Source of the DNA: Pseudophaeobacter arcticus DSM 23566
GTDB lineage: Bacteria > Pseudomonadota > Alphaproteobacteria > Rhodobacterales > Rhodobacteraceae
Direction: 5' to 3'
Assembly: GCF_000473205.1 (NCBI RefSeq)
Contig: NZ_KI421507.1
Span: 43,208 to 107,207 of the forward strand
Length of the DNA: 64,000 nucleotides
The notes under the pieces are model-generated. The model did no database searches and was not told where the DNA came from. It worked only from the letters and a program-made list of their open reading frames with translations. Shown piece by piece: positions 25,723 through 37,794 of this stretch. The translations under genes and the position numbers were made by a program. The number at the start of each line of letters is the position of its first letter. Position 1 is the stretch's first letter.

Positions 25723-26154
25723 TCAGATAATCCCGTGCTGCTTCAGCAGTTCCTGTTCATCGCCAGACACCCAGCCAAAGACTTTCGCGGTGCCGTTCAA
25801 GACTTGAACGAGATAGTGGACATCGAAGTCGATGTCCGTCTCGGGCAAATCGTCTCGGGAATAGGTTGCGGTCCAGGAGACGTGGGCCACGCAATGAAGA
25901 TCGTCTATTGGAGACAGCCGAATATCGCGTTTTCGCATCTGCCGAGTGCCGATTTCTCTATAGTTCTGATAACCTTGAACCATCGCCTGAATGAGTGTTT
26001 CGTCATTTTTCCCTGCCATAACACCGGCAGGAGTAGCCGCGATAAATTCAGAAGCGTAGAGTTCTGAGACCTCTTCCTTGTCGAAGTCGTCAGCCAGAGA
26101 ACGCTTGAAGAATTCCTCGTATCGTTCGAACAGCTTATGCACTTCTTGTTCCAC
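25723..26154 (-). CDS. NTF2/SnoaL-like protein
   Basis: A 143-residue protein with an NTF2-like cone fold pattern: an N-terminal helix (VHKLFERYEEFFKRSLADDF), a central region LYASEFIAATPAGVMAG and beta strands (CVAHVSWTATYSRD, DFDVHYLVQV). GTG at 26154 is the likely start; the frame stays open upstream only because it runs antisense to rplK. It lies between nusG and rplK on the opposite strand. Function unknown. Confidence 0.7.
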   Translation of the reverse strand: MEQEVHKLFERYEEFFKRSLADDFDKEEVSELYASEFIAATPAGVMAGKNDETLIQAMVQGYQNYREIGTRQMRKRDIRLSPIDDLHCVAHVSWTATYSRDDLPETDIDFDVHYLVQVLNGTAKVFGWVSGDEQELLKQHGII

Positions 26155-26415
26155 AGACTTGGTCCTCAACGGCAGAATGGTCCGGTGAACATCGCACCGA
26201 TCGCGCCATCGAACAACGACTTCAAAGGGCTCAGAGCGGGCATTGGCTTTCGTCAGTCGCCCCACTTGCCAGCGGACCCATTCCCCTGTAAGTGCCCCCA
26301 ATCGTCTTTGGGCGAGATTCTCTCGTGGGAGATTCGGAGATCGCGATCTTCGGTCGGACCACGCAACACCAAACCGGATGGGACGCGTCTCATTCTCCGT
26401 TGAAAGGACAACCAC

Positions 26416-26841
26416 ATGGCTAAGAAGCTTGTTGGTTCGATGAAACTGCAGGTTGCTGCAGGTCAGGCAAACCCATCTCCACCCGTTGGCCCCGCATTGG
26501 GTCAGCGCGGCATCAACATCATGGAATTCTGCAAGGCGTTCAACGCCAAGACCGCAGACATGGAGCCAGGTGCGCCTTGCCCAACCGTGATCACCTATTA
26601 TCAGGACAAGTCCTTCACCATGGAAATCAAGACGCCACCTGCGTCTTATTACCTGAAGAAGGCTGCCAAAGTTAAATCCGGCGCCAAGACACCTTCGCGT
26701 GAAACCGTTGGGACCGTAACCGCTGCTCAGGTGAAAGAAATCGCCGAAGCAAAGATGAAAGATCTGAACGCCAACGATATCGAAGCGGCGATGAAGATCA
26801 TTCTGGGTTCTGCCCGCTCTATGGGCATCGAGGTGAAGTAA
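26416..26841 (+). CDS. rplK: 50S ribosomal protein L11
   Basis: A 141-residue L11, full length. The N terminus ([20 protein letters not shown]) and the C-terminal RNA-binding helix region ([20 protein letters not shown]) are typical. It forms the GTPase-associated centre on 23S rRNA helices 43/44 with L10-L7/L12 and is the activation surface for RelA-type stringent response. It is followed one base later by rplA. Confidence 0.97.
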   Translation: MAKKLVGSMKLQVAAGQANPSPPVGPALGQRGINIMEFCKAFNAKTADMEPGAPCPTVITYYQDKSFTMEIKTPPASYYLKKAAKVKSGAKTPSRETVGTVTAAQVKEIAEAKMKDLNANDIEAAMKIILGSARSMGIEVK

Positions 26842-26842
26842 G

Positions 26843-27541
26843 ATGGCAAAGTTCGGAAAACGTACACGCGCCGCGCGCGAAGCAGTCGCTGGCAAAGCCA
26901 ACCTCACCGTTGCTGAAGCCGTTGCTCTGGTCAAAGCCAATGCAACCTCGAAGTTCGACGAAACCGTTGAGATTGCTCTGAACCTCGGCGTTGACACCCG
27001 TCACGCCGACCAGATGGTTCGTGGCGTTGTTGGTCTGCCAAACGGCACCGGCAAAACCATGCGCGTTGCGGTCTTTGCACGTGGCCCCAAGGCAGACGAA
27101 GCCAAGGCCGCCGGTGCAGATGTGATCGGCGCAGAAGACCTGATGGAAAGCATCCAGGCCGGTAACCTCGATTTTGATCGTTGCATTGCCACTCCTGACA
27201 TGATGCCTATCGTTGGTCGTCTGGGTAAGATCCTTGGCCCACGTAACCTGATGCCAAACCCCAAGGTTGGCACCGTGACCATGGACGTCAAGGCAGCTGT
27301 TGAAGCGGCCAAAGGCGGCGAAGTTCAGTTCAAAGCTGAAAAAGGTGGCGTTGTACACGCAGGTGTTGGCAAAGCCTCCTTTGACGCGGACAAGCTGGTT
27401 GAAAACGTCTCTGCCTTTATCGATGCGGTTGCCAAGGCGCGCCCATCGGGTGCCAAGGGTACCTACATGAAGAAGATCGTTCTGGCCTCGACAATGGGCC
27501 CAGGCGTGAGCCTGGACGTGGATGCTGCTGTCTCTGAGTGA
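26843..27541 (+). CDS. rplA: 50S ribosomal protein L1
   Basis: A 232-residue L1, full length, with the conserved [10 protein letters not shown] and [15 protein letters not shown] segments. It binds 23S rRNA in the L1 stalk, helps release E-site tRNA, and in many bacteria represses translation of its own mRNA. It is the last gene of the two-gene rplK-rplA operon; a terminator follows. Confidence 0.97.
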   Translation: MAKFGKRTRAAREAVAGKANLTVAEAVALVKANATSKFDETVEIALNLGVDTRHADQMVRGVVGLPNGTGKTMRVAVFARGPKADEAKAAGADVIGAEDLMESIQAGNLDFDRCIATPDMMPIVGRLGKILGPRNLMPNPKVGTVTMDVKAAVEAAKGGEVQFKAEKGGVVHAGVGKASFDADKLVENVSAFIDAVAKARPSGAKGTYMKKIVLASTMGPGVSLDVDAAVSE

Positions 27542-27570
27542 GACTGCACATCGGTTGATGTGATTTGAGA

Positions 27571-27602
27571 ATGGGCGGCGTCGCAAGACCCGCCCATTTT
27601 TT
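27571..27602 (+). terminator. Rho-independent terminator after rplA
   Basis: Stem ATGGGCGG / CCGCCCAT with a ~12-base loop and a run of six T residues. Confidence 0.9.
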
Positions 27603-27710
27603 ATCGGGCGCCTCCAAATCCCTGTGGTCTTCCCTGTCATCGGTGGCGGCATGAGGGGGCACTGGCTTTGCGGCTGTCAGGCGCTTGTTGCGGTTTGGGC
27701 GATTTACCAC

Positions 27711-27739
27711 TTGGAAATCCCTGGAATTGGCAGTAATAC
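27711..27739 (+). promoter_or_regulatory. Candidate promoter of rplJ-rplL-rpoB-rpoC
   Basis: TTGGAA, 17 bases, TAATAC, located ~240 bases before rplJ. The spacing is ideal but the -35 is a weak match. The rest of 27603-27978 is untranslated leader with hairpins near its end. Confidence 0.45.
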
Positions 27740-27915
27740 GACCAAGAGGTAAAGCGTGCGATTCGTCGTGCGCTTTATTTCATTTCGTCCAAGATGGTGG
27801 GTGACCTGTCGATCGGGTCTTAATTTCCCTCCTGAGACGGGAAAGACAAAAAAGATCGAGGGTTCTTTATACCTTCGGGCGACGTTGGCTATCCCTGTAA
27901 AACGGACTTGAACGT

Positions 27916-27962
27916 CAGGCATTTATGCCTGGCACATCAATGAGCCGGGGTGTTTACACCCC
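27916..27962 (+). promoter_or_regulatory. Two tandem hairpins in the rplJ leader (candidate L10 binding site)
   Basis: CAGGCA-TTTA-TGCCTG (27916-27931) and GGGGTG-TTTA-CACCCC (27947-27962), two stems with identical TTTA loops just before the rplJ ribosome-binding site. In other bacteria L10-L7/L12 binds a kinked stem structure in this leader and represses translation. Confidence 0.6.
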
Positions 27963-27978
27963 AAATTTGGAGAGAACT

Positions 27979-28497
27979 GTGGATAGAGCCCAGAAAGAGA
28001 AATTGGTCGAGGAACTCGGCCAGATCTTCGAAAGCTCTGGCGTCGTGGTGGTTTCCCACTACGTCGGTCTTACAGTTGCTGAGATGCAGGACCTACGAGC
28101 GCGCGCAAGCGAAGCTGGTAGTGCCGTGCGTGTTGCCAAAAACAGGCTCGCCAAAATCGCCCTCGAGGGAAAGTCGTGTGAAAGCATTTCTAACCTGCTG
28201 ACGGGGATGACCGTTCTAACCTACTCTGAGGACCCTGTGGCAGCTGCCAGAGTGGCCGAAGATTTTGCCAAAGAGAACAAGAAGTTCGAAATTCTTGGCG
28301 GCGCAATGGGTGAGAACGTTTTGGACCGGGCTGGTGTTACAGCTGTGTCGAAAATGCCTTCGCGCGACGAGCTTATTGCTCAGATCGCAAGCTGCATCGG
28401 CGCACCTGCAAGCAACATCGCTGGGGCCATTGGCGCACCTGCAAGCAATATCGCAAGCATTCTTTCGACCATCGAAGAGAAGGCGGAAGCTGCGTAA
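27979..28497 (+). CDS. rplJ: 50S ribosomal protein L10
   Basis: A 172-residue L10, full length. A GTG at 27979 with GGAGAG upstream starts the canonical [14 protein letters not shown]; the upstream ATG would add 18 residues from the leader and is rejected. [19 protein letters not shown] is the family core. The C-terminal helix anchors L7/L12 dimers; here it holds a duplicated [20 protein letters not shown] segment before the end. It is the first gene of the rplJL-rpoBC operon. Confidence 0.95.
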   Translation: MDRAQKEKLVEELGQIFESSGVVVVSHYVGLTVAEMQDLRARASEAGSAVRVAKNRLAKIALEGKSCESISNLLTGMTVLTYSEDPVAAARVAEDFAKENKKFEILGGAMGENVLDRAGVTAVSKMPSRDELIAQIASCIGAPASNIAGAIGAPASNIASILSTIEEKAEAA

Positions 28498-28578
28498 GCG
28501 GTTAGCACTGAATGACTGGCGTGGGGAAATATCCCATGCGTTGGAACACATACACTGAACACGGAAAGAGCTGATACA

Positions 28579-28950
28579 ATGGCTGATCTGAAAGCACTCG
28601 CAGAAAGCATCGTGGGTCTGACCCTGCTGGAAGCACAAGAACTGAAAACCATCCTCAAAGACGAGTATGGCATCGAGCCCGCCGCTGGCGGCGCAGTAGT
28701 AATGGCAGCCGGCGACGCCGGTGGCGCTGCTGAAGAAGAAAAAACCGAATTTGACGTCGTTCTGAAAAACGCCGGCGCGTCAAAGATCAACGTGATCAAA
28801 GAAGTTCGCGGCATCACCGGTCTTGGCCTGAAAGAAGCCAAAGAGCTGGTCGAAGCTGGCGGCAAGATCAAAGAAGGCGTGTCGAAAGACGAAGCCGAAG
28901 AAGTCAAAGGCAAGCTGGAAGCAGCTGGCGCCGAAGTCGAAGTGGCCTAA
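28579..28950 (+). CDS. rplL: 50S ribosomal protein L7/L12
   Basis: A 123-residue L7/L12, full length. The N-terminal dimerisation domain, an Ala/Gly-rich hinge ([20 protein letters not shown]) and the C-terminal factor-binding domain ([20 protein letters not shown]) are present. It recruits translational GTPases such as EF-G and EF-Tu. An 18-base hairpin follows before rpoB. Confidence 0.97.
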   Translation: MADLKALAESIVGLTLLEAQELKTILKDEYGIEPAAGGAVVMAAGDAGGAAEEEKTEFDVVLKNAGASKINVIKEVRGITGLGLKEAKELVEAGGKIKEGVSKDEAEEVKGKLEAAGAEVEVA

Positions 28951-28970
28951 GCCATTTTGTCAGGGGATTT

Positions 28971-28988
28971 GGTCAGGTTTTCCTGACC
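28971..28988 (+). promoter_or_regulatory. Hairpin between rplL and rpoB (attenuator-like)
   Basis: GGTCAGG, TTTT loop, CCTGACC, followed by CTTCCTT. The stem is compact and the U tract weak, as expected of a partial terminator that lowers rpoBC output relative to L7/L12. Confidence 0.6.
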
Positions 28989-29215
28989 CTTCCTTGTAAA
29001 TTTAAGGCTGGATCCGAAGAAATTCGGGTCCAGCCGAATCTGTCTTAGCAAGGACCATTGTTTACGGTCTTTTCTCAGGCGCGGTTCAACGGATCGGGAG
29101 GCCGCCATTCGGGACGGTGGCCATGAATAGATCCAACCACGCTGTCTCGTATGGGCAAGATGCTGTGGCCCGGCAGCAGTCTTGACCGGTGAGAACTCGA
29201 AAGGTGACATCTGAC

Positions 29216-32200
29216 ATGGCTCAAACGTTCCTTGGCCAGAAACGTCTACGTAAATATTATGGCAAAATCCGCGAAGTGCTGGATATGCCGAACCTCATTG
29301 AGGTTCAAAAATCGTCTTACGACCTGTTTCTCCGTTCCGGAGATTCCCCAGAGCCGCTCGACGGCGAGGGCATCAAGGGCGTATTCCAGTCGGTTTTCCC
29401 GATCAAGGATTTCAACGAAACCTCCGTTCTGGAGTTCGTGAAATACGCGTTTGAGAAACCCAAATACGACGTCGAAGAATGTATGCAGCGCGACATGACC
29501 TATTCAGCACCGCTGAAGGTTACTCTGCGTCTGATCGTGTTTGATATCGACGAAGATACTGGCGCCAAGTCGGTCAAGGACATCAAAGAGCAGGACGTCT
29601 TCATGGGCGACATGCCTCTGATGACCCCCAATGGCACCTTTGTTGTCAATGGCACCGAACGCGTTATCGTCTCCCAGATGCACCGGTCGCCTGGCGTGTT
29701 CTTTGACCACGACAAGGGCAAGACGCATTCCTCTGGTAAGCTGCTGTTTGCCTGCCGCATCATCCCGTATCGCGGCTCCTGGCTGGACTTTGAATTCGAC
29801 GCCAAAGACATCGTCTTTGCCCGGATCGACCGCCGCCGCAAGCTGCCTGTGACCACCCTGCTTTATGCGCTGGGACTGGACCAGGAAGCCATCATGGATG
29901 CCTATTACAACACGGTGAACTACTCGCTCGATCCGAGCCGTGGTTGGGTGACCCCCTTCTTCCCCGATCGTGTCCGTGGCACCCGTCCGACCTATGATCT
30001 GGTCGATGCAGCCTCGGGTGAGATTTTTGCCGAAGCCGGTAAAAAGGTCACGCCGCGCGCTGTGAAGAAAATGATCGACGAGGGCGCGATCAAAAATCTT
30101 CTGGTTCCGTTTGAGAACATCGTCGGCAAGTTTGTCTCCAAGGATATCATCAACGAAGAAAACGGTGCGATCTACGTTGAGGCCGGTGATGAGCTGACGC
30201 TGGAATACGATAAAGGCGGCGATATCATTGGCGGTACCGTCAAGGAGCTGATGGATGCCGGTATCACCGACATTCCTGTTCTGGACATCGACAATGTCAA
30301 TGTTGGCCCCTACATGCGCAATACCATGGCGGCGGATAAAAACATGGGTCGCGACACCGCGCTCATGGATATCTACCGTGTGATGCGCCCAGGCGAGCCC
30401 CCCACCGTCGAAGCGGCCTCTTCGCTGTTTGACACATTGTTCTTTGACAGCGAGCGCTATGACCTCTCGGCTGTTGGCCGTGTCAAAATGAACATGCGTC
30501 TGGCGCTGGACGCAGAAGACACCCAGCGGACCCTGCGCAAGGAAGACATCGTTTCCTGCATCAAGGCCCTGGTTGATCTGCGTGACGGCCGTGGCGGCAT
30601 TGATGACATTGACCACCTTGGCAACCGTCGTGTGCGCTCTGTTGGCGAGCTGATGGAAAACCAGTACCGCGTTGGTCTGTTGCGCATGGAGCGCGCGATC
30701 AAGGAGCGGATGTCTTCTGTCGAGATCGACACTGTGATGCCGCAGGATCTGATCAACGCCAAACCCGCCGCGGCTGCGGTACGTGAATTCTTTGGCTCCT
30801 CGCAGCTGTCGCAGTTCATGGACCAAACCAACCCGCTGTCGGAAGTCACCCACAAACGCCGTCTCTCGGCGCTTGGGCCTGGCGGTCTGACCCGTGAGCG
30901 TGCCGGTTTTGAAGTGCGAGATGTTCACCCGACCCACTATGGCCGGATGTGTCCCATTGAAACGCCGGAAGGCCCGAACATTGGTCTGATCAACTCGCTG
31001 GCGACCTTTGCCCGTGTCAACAAATATGGCTTCATCGAGACGCCCTATCGTGTTGTGACCGATGGCAAGGTGACCGACGAAGTTCACTACATGTCGGCAA
31101 CCGAAGAAATGCGCCACACTGTGGCGCAGGCCAACGCCTCGCTGGATGAAAACGGCAAGTTCACCAATGATCTGGTGTCGACCCGTCAGTCCGGTGACTA
31201 CACGCTGGCGCCAAGCGAAAGCGTTGATCTGATCGACGTGTCGCCCAAGCAGCTGGTCTCGGTTGCGGCCTCGCTTATTCCGTTCCTGGAAAATGACGAT
31301 GCGAACAGGGCTCTGATGGGCTCGAACATGCAACGTCAGGCGGTTCCGCTGCTGCGTGCCGAGGCGCCCCTGGTTGGCACCGGTATCGAAGAAGTTGTGG
31401 CGCGGGATTCCGGCGCGGCGATCATGGCAAAACGCGGTGGTGTCATCGACCAGGTCGATGCCCAGCGTATCGTTATCCGTGCCACCTCTGATCTCGAATT
31501 GGGCGACGCAGGCGTAGACATCTACCGCATGCGCAAGTTCCAGCGTTCGAACCAGAACACCTGCATCAACCAGCGTCCGCTGGTGCGTGTGGGTCAGGAA
31601 GTCCGCAAGGGCGAAGTGATTGCCGATGGCCCAAGCACCGATATCGGTGAATTGGCGCTGGGTAAAAACGTCGTCGTGGCCTTCATGCCCTGGAACGGCT
31701 ACAACTACGAAGACTCCATTCTGATCTCCGAGCGTATTGCCCGCGATGACGTCTTTACCTCGATCCACATCGAGGAATTCGAAGTCGCCGCCCGTGATAC
31801 CAAGCTGGGCCCAGAAGAGATCACCCGTGACATCCCCAACGTTGGTGAAGAAGCGCTGCGCAACCTCGACGAGGCTGGCATCGTTTACATCGGCGCTGAT
31901 GTTGAACCCGGTGATATCCTGGTCGGCAAGATCACACCAAAGGGTGAAAGCCCGATGACGCCAGAAGAAAAACTGCTGCGCGCCATCTTTGGTGAAAAGG
32001 CCTCGGATGTTCGTGACACCTCGCTGCGGGTGAAGCCCGGTGACTACGGCACAATTGTCGAAGTCCGTGTCTTCAACCGTCACGGCGTCGAAAAAGACGA
32101 ACGTGCGCTGCAGATCGAACGGGAAGAAGTTGAACGTCTGGCCCGTGACCGCGACGATGAGCTCGCGATCCTGGACCGCAACATCTACGCCCGTCTGCGC

Positions 32201-33352
32201 AGCATGCTGCTGGGTAAGACCGCCGTCAAAGGCCCCAAAGGTGTTCGCACCGGTGCCGCCGTCGACGAAGATACCCTGTCGCAGCTGAGCCGTGGCCAGT
32301 GGTGGATGATTGCCCTCGAAGAGGAAAATGACGCCAAGGTTGTTGAGGCCCTGAACGAGCAGTACGAGGCACAGAAACGTGCCCTGGACGCCCGTTTTGA
32401 AGACAAGGTCGAAAAAGTCCGCCGTGGTGACGATCTGCCACCCGGTGTGATGAAGATGGTCAAAGTCTTTATCGCCGTGAAGCGTAAGCTTCAGCCAGGG
32501 GATAAAATGGCTGGTCGTCACGGCAACAAAGGTGTGATCTCGAAAGTGGTTCCCATGGAGGACATGCCGTTCCTTCAGGATGGTACCCCGGTCGATTTCT
32601 GTCTGAACCCGCTGGGTGTTCCGTCGCGGATGAACGTTGGTCAGATTCTTGAAACGCATATGGGCTGGGCCGCGCGTGGCCTGGGCATCCAGGTGGATGA
32701 TGCGCTGCAGGAATACCGTCGCTCCGGCGATATGACCCCCGTGCATGATGCGATGAAACATGCCTATGGCGAAGACGTCTATGAAGAAGGTCTGGCGGAC
32801 ATGTCCGAAGACGATCTTCTTGAGGCGGCAGGCAATGTGACCCGCGGTGTGCCAATTGCGACACCTGTCTTTGATGGTGCCAAAGAGGCTGACGTGAACG
32901 ACGCGCTGACGCGTGCCGGGTTCGACACCTCTGGTCAGTCGATCCTGTATGATGGTCGTACCGGTGAGCAGTTTGCCCGCCCCGTGACCGTCGGCATGAA
33001 GTATCTGCTGAAACTGCATCACCTGGTTGACGACAAAATCCACGCCCGTTCCACTGGCCCATACTCGCTGGTTACCCAGCAGCCATTGGGTGGTAAGGCG
33101 CAGTTTGGTGGTCAGCGTTTTGGGGAAATGGAAGTCTGGGCTCTGGAAGCCTATGGCGCCGCCTATACCCTGCAGGAAATGCTCACCGTTAAGTCGGATG
33201 ACGTTGCCGGTCGGACCAAGGTCTATGAATCGATCGTCAAGGGCGAGGACAACTTTGAAGCGGGCGTACCCGAAAGCTTCAACGTTCTGGTCAAAGAAGT
33301 CCGTGGCCTCGGCCTGAACATGGAACTCCTGGATGCGGAGGAAGAGGAGTAA
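29216..33352 (+). CDS. rpoB: RNA polymerase beta subunit
   Basis: A 1378-residue RpoB, full length. Landmarks include the rifampicin-binding pocket ([21 protein letters not shown]536 equivalent to E. coli D516; wild-type residues at the usual resistance sites), [11 protein letters not shown], and the C-terminal clamp segment [20 protein letters not shown]. The ATG at 29216 gives the canonical [13 protein letters not shown] start; an in-frame ATG 9 codons upstream is not family-like. It lies 55 bases before rpoC. Confidence 0.98.
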   Translation: MAQTFLGQKRLRKYYGKIREVLDMPNLIEVQKSSYDLFLRSGDSPEPLDGEGIKGVFQSVFPIKDFNETSVLEFVKYAFEKPKYDVEECMQRDMTYSAPLKVTLRLIVFDIDEDTGAKSVKDIKEQDVFMGDMPLMTPNGTFVVNGTERVIVSQMHRSPGVFFDHDKGKTHSSGKLLFACRIIPYRGSWLDFEFDAKDIVFARIDRRRKLPVTTLLYALGLDQEAIMDAYYNTVNYSLDPSRGWVTPFFPDRVRGTRPTYDLVDAASGEIFAEAGKKVTPRAVKKMIDEGAIKNLLVPFENIVGKFVSKDIINEENGAIYVEAGDELTLEYDKGGDIIGGTVKELMDAGITDIPVLDIDNVNVGPYMRNTMAADKNMGRDTALMDIYRVMRPGEPPTVEAASSLFDTLFFDSERYDLSAVGRVKMNMRLALDAEDTQRTLRKEDIVSCIKALVDLRDGRGGIDDIDHLGNRRVRSVGELMENQYRVGLLRMERAIKERMSSVEIDTVMPQDLINAKPAAAAVREFFGSSQLSQFMDQTNPLSEVTHKRRLSALGPGGLTRERAGFEVRDVHPTHYGRMCPIETPEGPNIGLINSLATFARVNKYGFIETPYRVVTDGKVTDEVHYMSATEEMRHTVAQANASLDENGKFTNDLVSTRQSGDYTLAPSESVDLIDVSPKQLVSVAASLIPFLENDDANRALMGSNMQRQAVPLLRAEAPLVGTGIEEVVARDSGAAIMAKRGGVIDQVDAQRIVIRATSDLELGDAGVDIYRMRKFQRSNQNTCINQRPLVRVGQEVRKGEVIADGPSTDIGELALGKNVVVAFMPWNGYNYEDSILISERIARDDVFTSIHIEEFEVAARDTKLGPEEITRDIPNVGEEALRNLDEAGIVYIGADVEPGDILVGKITPKGESPMTPEEKLLRAIFGEKASDVRDTSLRVKPGDYGTIVEVRVFNRHGVEKDERALQIEREEVERLARDRDDELAILDRNIYARLRSMLLGKTAVKGPKGVRTGAAVDEDTLSQLSRGQWWMIALEEENDAKVVEALNEQYEAQKRALDARFEDKVEKVRRGDDLPPGVMKMVKVFIAVKRKLQPGDKMAGRHGNKGVISKVVPMEDMPFLQDGTPVDFCLNPLGVPSRMNVGQILETHMGWAARGLGIQVDDALQEYRRSGDMTPVHDAMKHAYGEDVYEEGLADMSEDDLLEAAGNVTRGVPIATPVFDGAKEADVNDALTRAGFDTSGQSILYDGRTGEQFARPVTVGMKYLLKLHHLVDDKIHARSTGPYSLVTQQPLGGKAQFGGQRFGEMEVWALEAYGAAYTLQEMLTVKSDDVAGRTKVYESIVKGEDNFEAGVPESFNVLVKEVRGLGLNMELLDAEEEE

Positions 33353-33407
33353 GGGCGCTCGCCCTTACTTCCACTCCCCCCTTCCGCACAAATTTGAGGA
33401 AACACAA

Positions 33408-36400
33408 ATGAACCAGGAAATCACCAACAACCCGTTCAACCCGCTGACGCCCACCAAGGTCTTTGATGAAATCAAAGTCTCCCTGGCGTCGCCGGAACGG
33501 ATCCTGTCGTGGTCTTATGGCGAAATCAAAAAGCCAGAGACCATCAACTACCGGACCTTCAAGCCCGAGCGCGACGGCCTGTTCTGTGCCCGTATCTTTG
33601 GCCCGATCAAAGATTACGAATGCCTGTGTGGTAAATATAAGCGCATGAAGTATCGCGGCGTTGTCTGCGAGAAATGTGGTGTTGAAGTTACCCTGCAAAA
33701 AGTGCGCCGCGAGCGCATGGGCCATATCGAACTGGCCGCCCCAGTTGCGCATATCTGGTTCCTGAAATCGCTGCCATCGCGCATTGGTCTCATGCTGGAC
33801 ATGACCCTGCGCGATCTGGAGCGGGTTCTGTACTTTGAAAACTACGTTGTTATCGAGCCAGGTCTGACCGATCTGACCTATGGCCAGATGATGACCGAAG
33901 AAGAGTATATGGACGCTCAGGATGCCTATGGCATGGATGCTTTCACCGCCAATATCGGTGCCGAAGCAATCCGAGAAATGCTGGCGGCCATTGATCTGGA
34001 TTCCGAGGCCGAGCAGCTGCGCGCCGAACTGGCCGAGGCCACCGGTGAGCTGAAGCCCAAAAAGATCATCAAACGTCTGAAAGTTGTGGAATCCTTCCTG
34101 GAATCCGGCAACCGTCCAGAATGGATGATCATGACCGTGATCCCGGTTATCCCGCCAGAGCTGCGCCCACTGGTGCCGCTGGACGGGGGGCGTTTTGCGA
34201 CCTCTGACCTCAACGATCTGTATCGTCGGGTGATCAACCGGAACAACCGTCTGAAGCGTCTGATCGAACTGCGCGCCCCTGATATCATCGTCCGCAACGA
34301 AAAGCGGATGTTGCAGGAATCTGTGGATGCGCTGTTTGACAACGGTCGTCGTGGCCGGGTCATCACCGGTGCCAACAAGCGTCCGCTGAAATCGCTCAGT
34401 GACATGCTGAAGGGTAAGCAGGGTCGTTTCCGTCAGAACCTTTTGGGCAAACGCGTCGACTTTTCCGGTCGTTCGGTCATTGTGACCGGCCCCGAGCTGA
34501 AGCTGCATCAATGTGGCTTGCCGAAAAAGATGGCGCTCGAACTGTTCAAGCCCTTCATCTATTCGCGTCTCGAGGCCAAAGGTCTGTCCTCGACCGTGAA
34601 GCAGGCGAAGAAGCTGGTGGAAAAAGAACGTCCCGAAGTCTGGGATATCTTGGACGAAGTCATTCGCGAACACCCTGTCATGCTGAACCGTGCGCCGACG
34701 CTGCACCGTCTTGGTATCCAGGCGTTTGAACCCACGCTGATCGAAGGCAAGGCTATCCAGCTGCACCCGCTGGTCTGCTCGGCCTTCAACGCCGACTTTG
34801 ACGGTGACCAGATGGCTGTTCACGTGCCGCTGAGCCTTGAGGCCCAGCTGGAAGCACGTGTTCTGATGATGTCGACCAACAACGTTCTGTCGCCTGCAAA
34901 CGGCGCGCCAATCATCGTTCCGTCGCAGGATATGATCCTGGGTCTCTACTATGTGACCCTGGACCGCGAAGGCATGATTGGTGAAGGCAAGATCTTTGGC
35001 AGCATCGAAGAAGTGCAGCATGCGCTGGACGCCGGTGAAGTTCACCTGCACTCCCGCGTAACTGCGCGGGTCACCCAGATTGACGACGAAGGCAACGAAG
35101 TGTTTGCGCGCTTTGAAACCACGCCGGGTCGCGTCTTGCTGGGCGCATTGCTGCCCAAGAACGCCAAGGCGCCGTTTGCACTGGTGAACCGTCTTCTGCG
35201 GAAGAAGGAAGTTCAGCAGGTCATCGATACGGTCTACCGCTATTGTGGTCAGAAAGAGTCGGTTATCTTCTGTGACCAGATCATGACTATGGGGTTCCGC
35301 GAGGCCTTCAAGGCAGGCATTTCGTTCGGCAAGGACGACATGGTTGTTCCTGAAACCAAATGGCCCATCGTCAACGAAACCCGCGGTCTGGTGAAGGATT
35401 TTGAACAACAGTACATGGACGGCCTGATCACTCAGGGTGAAAAGTACAACAAAGTTGTTGATGCCTGGTCCAAGTGTAACGACCGCGTCACCGAAGCCAT
35501 GATGACCACGATTTCGACCTCTAAGCGCCACGAAGACGGCTCGGAAGCGGAACCAAACTCGGTCTATATGATGGCGCACTCCGGTGCCCGTGGTTCGGTG
35601 ACCCAGATGAAACAGCTGGGTGGGATGCGGGGCCTGATGGCCAAGCCAAACGGCGACATCATCGAGACACCTATCATCTCGAACTTTAAAGAAGGCCTGT
35701 CGGTTCTGGAGTACTTCAACTCCACCCACGGTGCCCGTAAAGGTCTGTCGGATACGGCTCTGAAAACAGCGAACTCGGGTTATCTGACCCGTCGTCTGGT
35801 TGACGTGGCGCAGGATTGCATTGTGCGCGATCGTGACTGTGGCACCGAAAACTCGATCACGGCTTCTGCTGCGGTCAATGACGGTGAAGTGGTTGCCAGC
35901 CTTGGTGAGCGCATCCTGGGTCGTGTCACTGCCGAAGACGTCAAACGTCCCGGCACCGAAGAGATCCTTGCGGCTTCGGGTCAACTGATCGACGAACGTC
36001 TGGCCGACACCATCGAAGACGCTGGTGTGCAGACCATGCGCATTCGCTCGCCGCTGACCTGTGAGGCCGAAGAAGGCGTCTGCGCCATGTGCTATGGTCG
36101 TGACCTTGCACGCGGTACCATGGTCAACACCGGTGAAGCTGTCGGCATTATCGCCGCGCAGTCGATTGGTGAACCCGGCACCCAGCTGACGATGCGGACA
36201 TTCCACATCGGCGGCGTTGCCCAGGGTGGTCAGCAGTCCTTCCAGGAAGCCAGCCATGACGGTAAAATCGTCTACGAAAACGAAAACACTCTGAAAAACT
36301 CCGACGGAGATACTCTGATTGTTGGTCGTAACATGAAGATGATCATCCAGGACGAACACGGTGAAGAACGTGCCAGCCACAAGCTGAGCTACGGTTCCAA

Positions 36401-37649
36401 ACTCTTCGTCAAGGCTGGTCAGCAGATTGCGCGTGGCGACAAACTGTTCGAATGGGATCCCTATACTCTGCCAATCATCGCCGAAAAATCCGGTACGACA
36501 AAATATGTCGACTTGGTTTCGGGTATCGCGGTACGCGATGAAACCGATGAAGCAACAGGTATGACCCAGAAGATCGTGATCGACTGGCGCGCCGCCCCCA
36601 AAGGCAGCGAGCTCAAGCCTGAGATCATTCTGGTGGACGCCAACGGCGAGCCTATGCGTCTCGACAATGGCAACCCTGTGACCTACCCGATGTCCGTGGA
36701 TGCGGTTCTTTCGGTTGAGGATGGCGATGAGATCCAGGCTGGTGACGTTGTTGCGCGTATCCCGCGTGAAGGCGCCAAGACCAAGGACATTACCGGTGGT
36801 CTGCCACGGGTTGCGGAACTGTTCGAAGCCCGTCGTCCCAAGGATCACGCAATCATCGCCGAACTCGATGGCTACGTGCGCTTTGGTCGCGACTACAAGA
36901 ACAAGCGCCGTATCGCCATTGATCCTGCGGATGAGTCGCTGGATGCCGTTGAATACATGGTGCCCAAGGGTAAGCACATTCCTGTTCAGGAAGGTGACTT
37001 TGTCCAGAAGGGTGACTACATCATGGACGGTAACCCAGCGCCGCATGACATCCTTGGCATCATGGGTGTCGAAGCCCTGGCGAACTACATGATTGACGAA
37101 GTGCAGGACGTGTATCGCCTGCAGGGTGTGAAGATCAACGATAAGCACATCGAAGTCATCGTGCGTCAGATGCTGCAGAAATGGGAGATCTCGGACTCGG
37201 GTGAAACCACACTGCTCAAAGGCGAACATGTGGATAAGGCAGAGTTCGTTGCAGCCAATGAAAAAGCGCTGTCGCGCAACAAACGCCCTGCCAAGGGCGC
37301 GCCGATCCTGCTTGGGATCACCAAGGCATCGTTGCAGACCCGCTCCTTCATCTCGGCGGCCTCCTTCCAGGAGACCACCCGTGTTCTGACCGAAGCATCG
37401 GTTCAGGGTAAGCGGGATAAGCTGGTTGGCCTGAAAGAGAACGTCATCGTTGGCCGCTTGATCCCAGCCGGGACCGGTGGGGCAACCCAGCGCGTTCGGT
37501 CGATCGCTCAGGGGCGCGACAATGTGGTTCTTGAGGCCCGTCGCGAAGAAGCCGAAGCCGCCGCCGCACTGGCTGCGCCTGTGGTGGAAAGTGACCTCGC
37601 CAGCGAGACCTTCGACAATCTGGTGGATACACCAGAAAGCCGCGATTGA
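33408..37649 (+). CDS. rpoC: RNA polymerase beta' subunit
   Basis: A 1413-residue RpoC, full length. The N-terminal zinc motif ([20 protein letters not shown]), the catalytic magnesium loop NADFDGDQM (residues 461-469), and the trigger-loop/C-terminal zinc region ([14 protein letters not shown]) are intact. The ATG at 33408 follows GAGGAAA. A strong terminator closes the operon. Confidence 0.98.
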   Translation: MNQEITNNPFNPLTPTKVFDEIKVSLASPERILSWSYGEIKKPETINYRTFKPERDGLFCARIFGPIKDYECLCGKYKRMKYRGVVCEKCGVEVTLQKVRRERMGHIELAAPVAHIWFLKSLPSRIGLMLDMTLRDLERVLYFENYVVIEPGLTDLTYGQMMTEEEYMDAQDAYGMDAFTANIGAEAIREMLAAIDLDSEAEQLRAELAEATGELKPKKIIKRLKVVESFLESGNRPEWMIMTVIPVIPPELRPLVPLDGGRFATSDLNDLYRRVINRNNRLKRLIELRAPDIIVRNEKRMLQESVDALFDNGRRGRVITGANKRPLKSLSDMLKGKQGRFRQNLLGKRVDFSGRSVIVTGPELKLHQCGLPKKMALELFKPFIYSRLEAKGLSSTVKQAKKLVEKERPEVWDILDEVIREHPVMLNRAPTLHRLGIQAFEPTLIEGKAIQLHPLVCSAFNADFDGDQMAVHVPLSLEAQLEARVLMMSTNNVLSPANGAPIIVPSQDMILGLYYVTLDREGMIGEGKIFGSIEEVQHALDAGEVHLHSRVTARVTQIDDEGNEVFARFETTPGRVLLGALLPKNAKAPFALVNRLLRKKEVQQVIDTVYRYCGQKESVIFCDQIMTMGFREAFKAGISFGKDDMVVPETKWPIVNETRGLVKDFEQQYMDGLITQGEKYNKVVDAWSKCNDRVTEAMMTTISTSKRHEDGSEAEPNSVYMMAHSGARGSVTQMKQLGGMRGLMAKPNGDIIETPIISNFKEGLSVLEYFNSTHGARKGLSDTALKTANSGYLTRRLVDVAQDCIVRDRDCGTENSITASAAVNDGEVVASLGERILGRVTAEDVKRPGTEEILAASGQLIDERLADTIEDAGVQTMRIRSPLTCEAEEGVCAMCYGRDLARGTMVNTGEAVGIIAAQSIGEPGTQLTMRTFHIGGVAQGGQQSFQEASHDGKIVYENENTLKNSDGDTLIVGRNMKMIIQDEHGEERASHKLSYGSKLFVKAGQQIARGDKLFEWDPYTLPIIAEKSGTTKYVDLVSGIAVRDETDEATGMTQKIVIDWRAAPKGSELKPEIILVDANGEPMRLDNGNPVTYPMSVDAVLSVEDGDEIQAGDVVARIPREGAKTKDITGGLPRVAELFEARRPKDHAIIAELDGYVRFGRDYKNKRRIAIDPADESLDAVEYMVPKGKHIPVQEGDFVQKGDYIMDGNPAPHDILGIMGVEALANYMIDEVQDVYRLQGVKINDKHIEVIVRQMLQKWEISDSGETTLLKGEHVDKAEFVAANEKALSRNKRPAKGAPILLGITKASLQTRSFISAASFQETTRVLTEASVQGKRDKLVGLKENVIVGRLIPAGTGGATQRVRSIAQGRDNVVLEARREEAEAAAALAAPVVESDLASETFDNLVDTPESRD

Positions 37650-37684
37650 TCTTTGACGCCTCACGGCTCTGACTGACAAGTTTG

Positions 37685-37720
37685 AAACCCCCGCACCCCG
37701 GTGCGGGGGTTTCTTTTTGT
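37685..37720 (+). terminator. Rho-independent terminator after rpoC
   Basis: A GC-rich stem CCCCCGCAC / GTGCGGGGG with a 4-base loop, followed by TTTCTTTTT. Confidence 0.92.
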
Positions 37721-37794
37721 GCTAGCCAGGCCCATAGGCTATCTAGGCGCTGCAGGGGCACCAAAAGACATTTTTGCTTTGGGCAGGGGAAACG

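Noticed and set aside
29504..37679. Very long open frames on the minus strand opposite rpoB and rpoC (over 1100 and 1400 codons).
   Set aside because: They mirror the strongly biased codon use of the highly expressed sense genes; the translations are low-complexity His/Gln/Arg-rich with no recognisable domain.
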